A DNA stretch of 64,000 nucleotides from DASRDB01 sp035652815. GTDB lineage: Bacteria > Chloroflexota > Ktedonobacteria > Ktedonobacterales > Ktedonobacteraceae. The notes beneath the pieces are model-generated. The model was not told where the DNA came from. It saw nothing but the letters and a program-made list of their open reading frames with translations, and did no database searches. How positions within the stretch are numbered: the stretch's first letter is position 1; each line of letters opens with the position of its first letter. Location of the stretch: the NCBI GenBank assembly GCA_035652815.1, contig DASRDB010000009.1:186001-250000 (forward strand), written 5' to 3'. Position numbers and translations under genes: made by a program. This document shows, piece by piece, positions 32,348 to 40,557 of the stretch.

Positions 32348-33349
32348 TTATGGCTGTGTAAATACAGCAGTCACCCGCTCGACCAGCAACAAACCTCCAA
32401 CGCAATTTTCACACCAGATTCGTCCTGCTCCTCCTAATTGCTGAACACACCACTCGCCTAGTGCTTTCAATTTCGTGGGAGTAAATACCTGCTTATGTTC
32501 GTACACTTGCTCTGCCTCTTGCTCATAGGGTACAAGCAAAATTAAACGATGCACTGTGACTTTTAAAAGATTGTCTACTACACGGTACATTTCTTCCTCA
32601 GTAAAGTGTTCTATAACACTCACTGCAACCACCGTATCAAATTGTCCTATATTATTCAGATCATTGCTCAGCAAATCAGCTTGAATATACTGAACCTGAT
32701 TGAGATGTCTTTCTGCCGCCAGTTCCCTCGCCACGTCAAACATATCTGTCCGCGCATCAACCCCTACCACACGCTCCATAAATGGCAACCGCTCGGCTAT
32801 AAGTAAAGGCAGAAAACCAGACTCACATCCAGCATCCAGAAAAGAGGTTCCGGTAGTGAGTTCACAAATACGCTGGTATTGAGTCACGAATGAACCAATA
32901 CATGTGTAGTCAGGATAGGGTGGCGTTGAAACCGTAGATAAAAAGGTGAGAAAGCGTTGTAGCGTGTTTGCGCCAAAGTATCGCCATGCTCGCCTTACAT
33001 CGCCTGGAAAATAGGAGCCAACAATCCCCGCCAAAATTTCTCCATATTGACTTGCCTGCATAAGTATTCCCAAAGGTTTCAATTCCAGAACCATAAAATG
33101 CTTAATATCTGCATTCAACTCCTGGGGTGAAAACCTATGTACCAGAATGGTCTTCGGCGGCTCATCCCTGGTAAAAAGTAAAAAATGTGGGGTTTCCTGG
33201 ACTTGATACCCTCCCTCGGCAAATCGTCGTATAAGTGCAGGTCTACTTACATCGTATCCATTTACTATGATCAGATCACCTACTAAAATCGAGCGGTCTT
33301 GAATGGATACTTTTTTCGTTGTCGGAGAAGTAACTTGATTCTCCGTCAC
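32348..33349 (-). CDS. SAM-dependent methyltransferase with unknown N-terminal domain
   Basis: A 333-residue protein. The C-terminal half is a class I methyltransferase: FLDAGCESGFLPLLIAERL (SAM motif I), VVGVDARTDMF, QADLL and VVAVSVIEHFTEEE. The first 140 residues form an unfamiliar domain (NGYDVSRPALIRRFAEGGYQ, TILVHRFSPQELNADIK) that may choose the substrate. The start is GTG with AAGGAG six bases upstream. Gene and 5' region are AT-richer than the surroundings, together with the end of the convergent XRE/TPR gene, suggesting acquisition. Substrate unknown. Confidence 0.8.
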   Translation of the reverse strand: MTENQVTSPTTKKVSIQDRSILVGDLIIVNGYDVSRPALIRRFAEGGYQVQETPHFLLFTRDEPPKTILVHRFSPQELNADIKHFMVLELKPLGILMQASQYGEILAGIVGSYFPGDVRRAWRYFGANTLQRFLTFLSTVSTPPYPDYTCIGSFVTQYQRICELTTGTSFLDAGCESGFLPLLIAERLPFMERVVGVDARTDMFDVARELAAERHLNQVQYIQADLLSNDLNNIGQFDTVVAVSVIEHFTEEEMYRVVDNLLKVTVHRLILLVPYEQEAEQVYEHKQVFTPTKLKALGEWCVQQLGGAGRIWCENCVGGLLLVERVTAVFTQP

Positions 33350-33472
33350 GCATTACTCCTTGTAAAAGCGATAGTCTGTAAGACACTCAGCAAAAATATT
33401 GTATCACCTGCAAATGTCAGGCATAATAAAATATTATGCAGGTCAATAAAGCTACTTATCACGGAGGAATCC

Positions 33473-33946
33473 ATGACCCAATCCATCCTCGAAAAATGGC
33501 CCTGGCTTGAGCCATCCTTCATGATGCGCGGGCAGTTGCTCGATCTCCTCAGCGATGAAGACCTTGCCTTCAGTCCAGGTGGGCAGAATGTCATATTGGG
33601 TAGGCTTTTGCGCGAGATGGGGGATACCGAATACCAATACATCCGGTCGTTGAAGACCCTCAAGCATGATTGGTCGTATCACAACACGGAAGCAGGTCTG
33701 GAAAACAGCGTCTCGCGCCTTCGAACCTGGTTTGAGCAACTGGATAGCGAACTGTTGGCTGCCCTCTCTGCGCTTTCATATGATGATTTGAGCAAACTCG
33801 TTGATCGCGGTCGCTTTCACGCCACGCTTGAGCGGCAGGTCAACATCTACGCTGAAGCAGGATTGATCTTCTTCGGCAAAATCATGGTCTACCTGCGTGC
33901 ATTAAACAAGCCACTACCAGCAGAATTTGAAGAATATTTCGGCTGA
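33473..33946 (+). CDS. DinB-like four-helix protein
   Basis: A 157-residue helical protein: WPWLEPSFMMRGQLLDLLSD, GRLLREMGDTEYQYIRSL, SRLRTWFEQLDSELLAALS and GKIMVYLRALNKPLP. The four-helix pattern and ending resemble DinB/YfiT-family proteins, thiol- or metal-dependent transferases. The usual His triad is not clear, so activity is uncertain. ATG at 33473 follows GGAGGAA directly; the upstream ORF extension from 33299 overlaps the divergent methyltransferase and is not real. Confidence 0.65.
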   Translation: MTQSILEKWPWLEPSFMMRGQLLDLLSDEDLAFSPGGQNVILGRLLREMGDTEYQYIRSLKTLKHDWSYHNTEAGLENSVSRLRTWFEQLDSELLAALSALSYDDLSKLVDRGRFHATLERQVNIYAEAGLIFFGKIMVYLRALNKPLPAEFEEYFG

Positions 33947-34080
33947 ACCTTGCATTTCCCCTCGACATCAAGTATACTACTATCATCGCCTGCTTGCCAG
34001 ACGACCAACCTTCGGCCAAAAGTCTGAAGGTCTTTGCTAAGCACTCTTTACCTCGGGTTGTAGAGACATCCCCTTGCGGG

Positions 34081-34128
34081 TGGCTTCCGTTCCCCCACCT
34101 CTGCGGCGGCTGGCTTCCGTTCCCCCAC
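34081..34128. repeat. 18-bp direct repeat in a 367-bp gene-free region
   Basis: TGGCTTCCGTTCCCCCAC occurs at 34081-34098 and 34111-34128 (period 30 bp), preceded by CCCCTTGCGGG, the same words as in the family C hairpin at 55460. The rest of 33947-34313 holds nothing that I can support except GGCACAA direct repeats near 34205-34228. Confidence 0.75.
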
Positions 34129-34313
34129 TTCTCAAGGTGCAAAAATGACAACACAACCACCACAATCATCCCCTCTCCCAAATCGAATCCACTGCAAAAA
34201 CCCTGGCACAACTGGCACAAGTGGCACAAAATCTATCTCCCCACAATCCCTTGAATAGGGTATACTATCCTTCGTGGTCCGCAAAACCAACGTTCATCTC
34301 TGGAGCAATTTCC

Positions 34314-35252
34314 ATGAAGGGGTCAACCCTACAAACCAATACAGAAGCCCTGCGCGCTTTCGCCCAGCAAAACGGCTGGCGCATCCTGGAAGAAAAAGAG
34401 ATACAGGGCGGCATTCAACTGCTCATCAGCGATGGCACGAACAAGGTTCCCTTCGTGCTCTATTCCACAGGCAAGGTACTTATTCAGGGCAAACCAAGCG
34501 ACTTGAAAGAGACTTTGCTCAAGTGGTGGTATGGCGAACCGCTTCTAGCAGCGCAACCAGCTAAAAATGAGGTAACTTCAAAGGCATCTGAAATCGTCTC
34601 GCTGGCATCCTACATCGGCACTCCGCGCATCGGCGGCGATGAATCGGGCAAGGGCGACTACTTTGGCCCCCTGGTCGTCGCCCTGGTCTACGTCGATTTG
34701 GAAACCGAGCCGCGCCTGAACCAGCTTGGTGTGCGCGACAGCAAAACCCTCACCGATGCGCGCATGCAAAACATGGCAGCAGAAATCCAGCGTATTTGCC
34801 CTCACTTCGTCCTGCCCATTGAGCCGGAGCGTTATAACGAACTGCTCGCCAAACGCAACCTCAATGAACTGCTCGGTTGGGCCTATGCCTGGGCTGTGGA
34901 GAACCTGCTGCAAAAAGTCTCGCCCCAGCTTGCTATCATCGACAAATTCGGCGACGACAACTATATCCGCAAGGCCTTGCGCGAAAAGGGCCAGGCCCTG
35001 ACCATCATCCAACGCACGAAGGCCGAGGAAGACGCCGCTGTAGCCGCCGCCTCTATCCTCGCCCGCGCCCGTTTCGTGCAAAGTCTCGACCAACTCGCGC
35101 AAAAGGTCGGCATGCCACTTCCTAAAGGTGCGTCCGACCCTGCCATTATCACCACTGGTCGCTCGCTTGTCAAACGCTACGGCAGGGATATCCTACCAAA
35201 GGTTGCTAAAGAGCATTTTAAGACCACGCAGGATATTCTTGATGGTTTATGA
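34314..35252 (+). CDS. rnhC: Ribonuclease HIII
   Basis: A 312-residue type 2 RNase H. The N-terminal 80 residues form the TBP-like substrate-binding domain typical of HIII (GWRILEEKEIQGGIQLLISD). The catalytic domain starts with IGGDESGKGDYFGPLVVA, where the conserved D-E-S-G-K replaces the HII pattern; further blocks are GVRDSKTLTD, IIDKFGDDNY and KAEEDAAVAAASILAR. It removes RNA from RNA/DNA hybrids. The start at 34314 has GGAG eight bases upstream; the ORF from 34221 is longer but unsupported. Confidence 0.93.
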   Translation: MKGSTLQTNTEALRAFAQQNGWRILEEKEIQGGIQLLISDGTNKVPFVLYSTGKVLIQGKPSDLKETLLKWWYGEPLLAAQPAKNEVTSKASEIVSLASYIGTPRIGGDESGKGDYFGPLVVALVYVDLETEPRLNQLGVRDSKTLTDARMQNMAAEIQRICPHFVLPIEPERYNELLAKRNLNELLGWAYAWAVENLLQKVSPQLAIIDKFGDDNYIRKALREKGQALTIIQRTKAEEDAAVAAASILARARFVQSLDQLAQKVGMPLPKGASDPAIITTGRSLVKRYGRDILPKVAKEHFKTTQDILDGL

Positions 35253-35285
35253 ACATTCCCAAATAATGGGGAATCATCCTGTAGG

Positions 35286-35377
35286 GACGCGATTCATCGC
35301 GTCCACCTGCATCAACGCGCATCCCAGGCCGGACGCGATTCATCGCGTCCACCTGCATCAACGCGCATCCCAGGCCG
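35286..35377. repeat. 46-bp tandem duplication inside a family A repeat
   Basis: Two identical 46-bp units (35286-35331 and 35332-35377), each starting GACGCGATTCATCGCGTCC and ending AGGCCG. The third unit starts at 35378 and is cut by the nested element. An exact duplication suggests a recent event. Confidence 0.85.
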
Positions 35378-35420
35378 GACGCGATGATGGATTTTTACAA
35401 AGAAAGGGGGAATATCCAGA

Positions 35421-35510
35421 CCTGTCATCCTTCGCTGCGCTCAGGATCTGTATTCCCCGACGAGGCGCACGTCGCGACCGGAGATCCTTCGCTGCGCTCA
35501 GGATGACAGG
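35421..35510. repeat. Family B copy with a 13-bp micro-inversion in its left arm
   Basis: The right arm (35482-35510) is normal. The left arm reads CTGTCATCC, then TTCGCTGCGCTCA (35431-35443), then GGATCTG. The 13-bp middle is the exact reverse complement of the family consensus TGAGCGCAGCGAA, flanked by ATCC and GGAT. Confidence 0.85.
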
Positions 35511-35588
35511 AGGCCAATATCCCCCCTTAAATTGTAAAAGTTCATCATCGCGTCCCTACAATATTAGTTAGAAAATGCCAGGAACCAT

Positions 35589-36881
35589 ATGAAGCATCGC
35601 CAGCATCACTATCGCACAATCAATCGCACAACCATAGGAATAACCATATTCCTGCTCCTCATCCTGGTCTCAGCCTGCGGTGCTGATCCTGGCATCGTTT
35701 CTACGCAACCAACCTCTACACCGGGTCTGCATGCCACTGTGATACAACCAACGGCTGTTCCACCGACCAGCACGCCCGTCATTGCTCAGCAACATTTGCC
35801 GAAGGGCTTATTGAATCCATCCTATCCTGTGATGGACTGGGTATTTAACCAGACCTGCAGTCAGGCCGTCACTTCATACCAGCGTTACCCGATGAATGCG
35901 GCACTTGCCTATGATTCAGCAGCATGGCTTATCCCCAGCGATGGCCATCTCGTCCCAGGCTATCAGGACTGCGACAATAACGCGCTTATCCAACAGGCCC
36001 GAGATAAAGGCCTGCCGACCCTGCTCACCGTTGGCATTGATCAGTCCTGGTCACTGCAATCCGTGGCCCAATACATCGATCATGCCTCTTCCCAGCCAGC
36101 AGAGTCATGCAGCGCCTCATCAACCACCGACATTTGCGCCATCGTCAACTGGGCGGCCAGTGGGGATTATAGCGGCGTCATCATCGATATCGAACTGGTC
36201 AAGGATGACTATCCCGGCATCCAGGCAAAGTTTGCCCTCTTCATGCAAAAACTCCAGCAGGCTTTACACGAGAAAGGAATGCTCTGCGGCACGACCCTCA
36301 TCCCCAAAATCAGCGACAATCCGGCAGACGATCCCTTTCACAACATCGATGGTTTCCAGAACTGGCACCTGCTCGGCAGCATCGACTTTCTCGTAGATAT
36401 GGAACTGGACTTTGATACCGAACTAAACGTTCCAGGCCCCATCACCTCGATCTCCTGGGTGGGCAAGCAACTGAACTACCTCTGGCAGACCATGCCCCAG
36501 GCGCTCAGCAAGACCATCTTCGAGTTCCCACTCTATAGCAGGGAATGGCAGCAGGACAACAGCGGCGCGTGGCACCGCCTCAACGACGAAACCTGCGCCT
36601 GGGCCAACAATCAGAAAGCCAGCCAGACACTCCTATCCAATGTCACCAACGACCCGAACACTCCTGAAATCGCATGGAATGACGCCAATGGCAACCGCCA
36701 TGAAGTCTGGTACAACACGCCCAGATCGCTGCTGGCAGTCATGACCTACCTTCAGCAACAGGCGCAAATATTGCTCCAGGATACCAGCTACCAGCTTCCC
36801 ACCTCATTCTGGTATCGCGGCGCAGAATGTCCCGGCTTCTTCGGCCCAGGCAACGTCTTAGCCCATTTCTACAATCAATAA
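35589..36881 (+). CDS. GH18-like lipoprotein
   Basis: A 430-residue exported lipoprotein: a basic N-terminus, a hydrophobic stretch and lipobox LVSAC (C30), then a Thr/Pro linker to about residue 65. The core looks like a TIM barrel of the glycoside hydrolase 18 class: NAALAYDSAAWLIPSDGHL, then GVIIDIEL with D200 and E202 at the end of strand 4, as in the DxxDxDxE motif, then GMLCGTTLIPKIS. The first Asp positions are changed, so it may bind rather than cut glycans. Peptidoglycan or chitin-like substrates are possible. It is single, with a repeat-rich upstream region. Confidence 0.65.
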   Translation: MKHRQHHYRTINRTTIGITIFLLLILVSACGADPGIVSTQPTSTPGLHATVIQPTAVPPTSTPVIAQQHLPKGLLNPSYPVMDWVFNQTCSQAVTSYQRYPMNAALAYDSAAWLIPSDGHLVPGYQDCDNNALIQQARDKGLPTLLTVGIDQSWSLQSVAQYIDHASSQPAESCSASSTTDICAIVNWAASGDYSGVIIDIELVKDDYPGIQAKFALFMQKLQQALHEKGMLCGTTLIPKISDNPADDPFHNIDGFQNWHLLGSIDFLVDMELDFDTELNVPGPITSISWVGKQLNYLWQTMPQALSKTIFEFPLYSREWQQDNSGAWHRLNDETCAWANNQKASQTLLSNVTNDPNTPEIAWNDANGNRHEVWYNTPRSLLAVMTYLQQQAQILLQDTSYQLPTSFWYRGAECPGFFGPGNVLAHFYNQ

Positions 36882-36956
36882 TCTCTCAGCAATCTATAAG
36901 AAAGCGTAGCACGTGAATGTATTGGACGGCAACCTATATAGAAAGCAGCGATCAAC

Positions 36957-38387
36957 ATGGATAATCCAATGCTCCATCCCTGGCTGGAATTCTCGCCCGA
37001 AGAGATGCGCTCCTTTGGCTATCGCGTCATCGACATGCTGGTTGAACATTTCGACCAGGTGCGCGACAAGCCTGTTACGCGCAGAGCCAGCCGTATTTCG
37101 CTCGAAAGAAGCCTGCGCGAACCTATTCCAGAGCAGGGCACAGAAGTAAACGAGGTGCTGGAACAGTTGCAGCAGGACGTTTTCTGCCACATCATGCACC
37201 TGGACTCGCCGCGTTTCTTCGCCTTTGTCCCAAGCCCGAGCAACTTCGCCAGTGTCATGGCCGAAACGCTGGCAACTGGCTTCAACATCTTCGCCGGAAC
37301 CTGGCTCGAAGCCTCTGGCCCCGCCCAGGTTGAAATCGTCACGCTCGACTGGCTGCGACAACTCTGCGGCATGCCCGATACCACCGGCGGCCTGTTTGTC
37401 AGCGGCGGCTCGGTCGCGAACCTGACGGCGCTGGCAACAGCGCGCCATATGCGCCTGCGCGATACCGTACAGAACGCAACGGTCTATTTTTCAGACCAGA
37501 CCCATTCATCCATCGAGCGCGCCCTGCACATTCTGGGCTTCGATTCGACTCAGATGCGCAATATCCCATGCGATGACCAGTTCCGCATACCCCTTGATAT
37601 CCTGCAGCACATGGTCAATGCCGACCGCGCCAGTGGACTACAGCCTTTCTGCGTCGTCGCCAACGCCGGAACGGTGAACACCGGGGCCATCGATCCCCTG
37701 CCCGAACTCGCCCGCTTCTGTCGCGAAGAAGGCATGTGGCTGCACATTGATGGCGCATATGGCGCGGCTGCCGCGCTCAGCAATCAGGGAAAGGCCTGGT
37801 TGCAGGGGCTGGAACACGCCGATTCGCTCACGCTCGATCCCCACAAATGGCTCTTTCAGCCCTATGAAATCGGCTGCGTGCTGGTGCGCGACGGTCAATG
37901 GCTGCGCGAAACCTTTCACATTCTGCCCGCCTATCTCCAGGACATCGCCAGCGCCGAACATGAAGTCAACTTTTGCGATTATGGGATACAATTAACACGA
38001 AAGTTTAACGCGCTGAAGCTCTGGATGTCGCTGAAAATCTTTGGTCTCGCGGCCTTTCGCCATGCTATCGAGCGCGGCATCGCCCTTGCCGAAGCTGCCG
38101 AAGCGATGCTGCGCCTTTCGCCGCGCTGGGAGGTCGTTACGCCCGCTCAAATAGGCATCGTCACCTTCCGCTATGTCGTGCCGGGCTACAATGACGCGGC
38201 GCTCGACAGCCTCAACCACCTGCTGCTCGAGCGCATGATGGTGGATGGCTTCGCGATGCTGAGTTCAACGGTGCTGCGCGGGAAAACGGTGCTGCGACTC
38301 TGCACCATTAACCCACGCGCGCGCGAAGCCGATATTCAGGAGACGCTGGCGCGCCTGGAACGTTTCGCGGAGGGCATCCATTTGTGA
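36957..38387 (+). CDS. PLP-dependent aromatic amino acid decarboxylase family protein
   Basis: A 476-residue group II decarboxylase. HPRFFAFVPSPSN-like LDSPRFFAFVPSPSN near residue 80, GGLFVSGGSVANLTAL, HSSIERA, ANAGTVNTGAIDPL, HIDGAYGAA and the PLP lysine in DPHKWLFQPYE (K297) are all present. It should convert an aromatic or related L-amino acid to the amine plus CO2. Its stop overlaps the next gene (GTGA), and an ABC exporter and a cupin follow in the same operon, suggesting that the amine or a derivative is exported or handled by these proteins. The exact substrate cannot be told. Confidence 0.9.
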   Translation: MDNPMLHPWLEFSPEEMRSFGYRVIDMLVEHFDQVRDKPVTRRASRISLERSLREPIPEQGTEVNEVLEQLQQDVFCHIMHLDSPRFFAFVPSPSNFASVMAETLATGFNIFAGTWLEASGPAQVEIVTLDWLRQLCGMPDTTGGLFVSGGSVANLTALATARHMRLRDTVQNATVYFSDQTHSSIERALHILGFDSTQMRNIPCDDQFRIPLDILQHMVNADRASGLQPFCVVANAGTVNTGAIDPLPELARFCREEGMWLHIDGAYGAAAALSNQGKAWLQGLEHADSLTLDPHKWLFQPYEIGCVLVRDGQWLRETFHILPAYLQDIASAEHEVNFCDYGIQLTRKFNALKLWMSLKIFGLAAFRHAIERGIALAEAAEAMLRLSPRWEVVTPAQIGIVTFRYVVPGYNDAALDSLNHLLLERMMVDGFAMLSSTVLRGKTVLRLCTINPRAREADIQETLARLERFAEGIHL

Positions 38388-39316
38388 TCGTCTACGACAT
38401 CCAAAATCTGGTCAAACGCTATCCCGGTCAAACACAGGCCGCTAACGACCACATCACCCTGCAAATAGAGGAGGGCGAAATCTTCGGCATCCTGGGCGAG
38501 AACGGCGCGGGGAAAAGCACGCTGGTGCGTCAGATGGTGAACCTCGTCCATCCAACCAGTGGCAGCATCGCCCTCTTCGGTCAGGACATCGCAAGGCAGC
38601 CGCACAGTGTCACGCTCAACGTCGGCTTCATGCCGCAGGACGGGCGCGCCCTCAACCAGTTGAGCGTTGGTGAGGCGCTGTACTTCACCGCTCACCTGCG
38701 TGGCAGGAGCCGGGCCGATGCGCGCGTCGAACGCGATTTCCTGCTGCAACTCTGGCAAATCGAGTCGCTGCGCGATAAACATACGCCCAGACTTTCGGGC
38801 GGCCAGAAACGCCTCTTGCAGATCGCCGTTGCGATGGCCGGTTCGCCGCCTGTGCTGATCCTGGACGAGCCAACCAACGAACTCGACCCGCAGCGCCGCG
38901 TCCAGGTCTGGGAGGTCTTGCGCCAGCTCAATCGCCAAACGGGTACGACTATCATTTTTATTACGCACAACGCCATCGAGGCCGAGAAAATCATCCAGCG
39001 CGTCGGCATCATGCGCGAGGGCAGACTGGTCGCGCTTGGCCGCCCCAGCGACTTGAAGCAGGAGGTCGATCGCATGCTGCGCCTGGAACTCTTCTTCGCG
39101 CCCAACACGCCGCCTGCGTTGTCCGAACACCTGACGCGCACGCAGATTGAGCCGGGCCGCTGGCTGGTTCTCGTGCCACGCGAAGAGATGATGTACGTCC
39201 TGAACAGCCTGGATATCGAGCAACTGGAAGACTTCCGTTTTTATTCCGCCACCCTGGAGGATCTGTACCTGCACTATGCAACCAAAGATATTCCCCGCGA
39301 TACGGCACGAGCGTAA
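38384..39316 (+). CDS. ABC-2 type transporter ATP-binding protein
   Basis: A 310-residue ABC ATPase: Walker A GENGAGKST (about residues 36-44), Q-loop VGFMPQDGRAL, signature RLSGGQKR, Walker B VLILDEPTNELDP and the switch His in IFITHNAIEAE. The C-terminal 80 residues form an accessory domain. It starts with GTG, overlapping the decarboxylase stop by 4 nt, and pairs with the permease gene that overlaps its 3' end by 41 nt. Exporter of the DrrA/NatA kind. Confidence 0.92.
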   Translation: MIVYDIQNLVKRYPGQTQAANDHITLQIEEGEIFGILGENGAGKSTLVRQMVNLVHPTSGSIALFGQDIARQPHSVTLNVGFMPQDGRALNQLSVGEALYFTAHLRGRSRADARVERDFLLQLWQIESLRDKHTPRLSGGQKRLLQIAVAMAGSPPVLILDEPTNELDPQRRVQVWEVLRQLNRQTGTTIIFITHNAIEAEKIIQRVGIMREGRLVALGRPSDLKQEVDRMLRLELFFAPNTPPALSEHLTRTQIEPGRWLVLVPREEMMYVLNSLDIEQLEDFRFYSATLEDLYLHYATKDIPRDTARA

Positions 39317-40055
39317 GCAGCAGCCGCTCCTGGCGCAACTGGGCGACCTGCTGCTCATCGAACTCTCGAACTGGCGCTGGTCCTGGCGCATGATGGTCCT
39401 CACGGGCATCATCGCTCCCCTGCTCGGCATCATCTCGCTGTCCGCCTTCTCGCATGACCGCGAGTCGCTTACCTACGTCCTGACGGGCAACGTGGTGCTT
39501 TCCCTGTTGTTTGGCAACCTGGAAAAGGTGCAAACGCACTTCGTCTTCATGCGCCAGGTGGGCACGCTCGACTACTTCGCCACGCTTCCTATTCGTCGCT
39601 TCGTGCTGATCCTGGCGGTGATGCTCTCCTTTATCCTGCTCTCGCTCCCCTCGGTGGTCGTCACTATCCTCTTCGGCTCAATCTTCCTGGGCATACCAAT
39701 TGCGCCGAATCCTCTCATCTTGCTGATCTTGCCACTCTGCGCCATGCCTTTAGCAGGTGTCGGAGCCATCATCGGCACCTATGCCCGCACGCCCGAGGAA
39801 GCAGGTTCGATCAGCCTGCTGCTCACGCTCTCTATGCTCGGTCTCGGACCGGTCATCATCCCGCCCGACCATCTGCCGCAGTTCCTGCTGCTGCTCGGCC
39901 ATCTCAGCCCGGCCACCTACGCCGCCTCAGCCCTGCGCCAGACGCTGATCGGCCCCATAACAGGCCAGCTTCTACTCGATATCGCCGTCCTGCTCGGCTT
40001 CTCGCTCATCTCGTTCTGGTTAGCCGCTCGAAAAATGGATTGGAGACAGCAATGA
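39276..40055 (+). CDS. ABC-2 type transporter permease
   Basis: A 259-residue membrane protein with six predicted helices, of the ABC-2 class (DrrB-like). Start region WRWSWRMMVLTGIIAPLLGI, YVLTGNVVLSLLFGN, a central large loop, and GTYARTPEEAGSISLLL near the conserved ABC-2 region. It overlaps the ATPase gene by 41 nt and the cupin gene by 4 nt, so stoichiometric production is likely. Forms the channel half of the exporter. Confidence 0.88.
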   Translation: MQPKIFPAIRHERKQQPLLAQLGDLLLIELSNWRWSWRMMVLTGIIAPLLGIISLSAFSHDRESLTYVLTGNVVLSLLFGNLEKVQTHFVFMRQVGTLDYFATLPIRRFVLILAVMLSFILLSLPSVVVTILFGSIFLGIPIAPNPLILLILPLCAMPLAGVGAIIGTYARTPEEAGSISLLLTLSMLGLGPVIIPPDHLPQFLLLLGHLSPATYAASALRQTLIGPITGQLLLDIAVLLGFSLISFWLAARKMDWRQQ

Positions 40056-40420
40056 ACACAATTGAAAAGGTCAACCTCGCTCAGAAATTTGCCCAATTCT
40101 CCGACTACTGGAGTCCCAAAATCGTTGGCGAACTCAACGACTCGCACGTCAAGCTGGTCAAACTCAAAGGCGAATTTGTCTGGCATCATCACGACGCCGA
40201 AGACGAACTCTTCCTGGTAATTTCCGGCACCCTCACCATTCAACTACGCGACCGCGATATTGTATTGCACGAAGGCGAATTCGTCATTATTCCTAAAGGG
40301 GTCGAACATCGCCCCGTCGCTCACGAGGAGGTGCAGGTGCTATTACTCGAACCAAAAACCACACTCAACACAGGCAATGTACAAAATGAACGCACGGTTG
40401 CGGTTCTGGAACAATTGTAG
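40052..40420 (+). CDS. Cupin-domain protein
   Basis: A 122-residue single-domain cupin. The motif WHHHDAEDELFLVISG supplies His/His/Glu ligands, and the second part is GVEHRPVAH with the last His, so a metal site is intact. The ATG at 40052 overlaps the permease stop (ATGA), with GGAGA upstream. Such small cupins may be isomerases, dioxygenases or sensors; in this operon it may act on the amine/product of the decarboxylase. Confidence 0.85.
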   Translation: MNTIEKVNLAQKFAQFSDYWSPKIVGELNDSHVKLVKLKGEFVWHHHDAEDELFLVISGTLTIQLRDRDIVLHEGEFVIIPKGVEHRPVAHEEVQVLLLEPKTTLNTGNVQNERTVAVLEQL

Positions 40421-40509
40421 GAGCAAGAGGAATAGAGAACGGCAGGCGTATCATCCCCCATTGTTCTGCAACTTTACAAGATTTTTATCCATTTGTAGCA
40501 GTAATGCGT

Positions 40510-40515
40510 TATAAT
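40510..40515 (+). promoter_or_regulatory. -10 element of lon
   Basis: TATAAT at 40510-40515, perfect consensus, 43 bp before the lon ATG; no good -35 at 17 bp, so an activator or another sigma contact may be needed. The transcription start is predicted near 40522. Confidence 0.5.
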
Positions 40516-40557
40516 GCAAGAACACCAATAAAGATTCATGGGTTGAGAGGAAGTTTT

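Larger units (their letters stand above)
35280..35560. repeat. Nested family A / family B repeat element
   Basis: A family A hairpin opens with TGTAGGGACGCGATTC (35280) and closes with TCATCGCGTCCCTACA (ends 35560). Between its arms lie a duplicated 46-bp unit and a complete family B element (core 35421-35510) with its own inverted flanks, TTTTTACAAAGAAAGGGGG at 35392-35410 and the near-complement at 35521-35540. It looks like insertion of one mobile-like repeat into another. Confidence 0.8.

Noticed and set aside
35286..35377. 46-bp repeats as a possible CRISPR array
   Set aside because: Only two directly abutting copies within a dispersed repeat.
38336..39433. A 365-codon minus frame over the ABC ATPase gene
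   Set aside because: Shadow of the ATPase, which has all ABC motifs; no RBS or homology.
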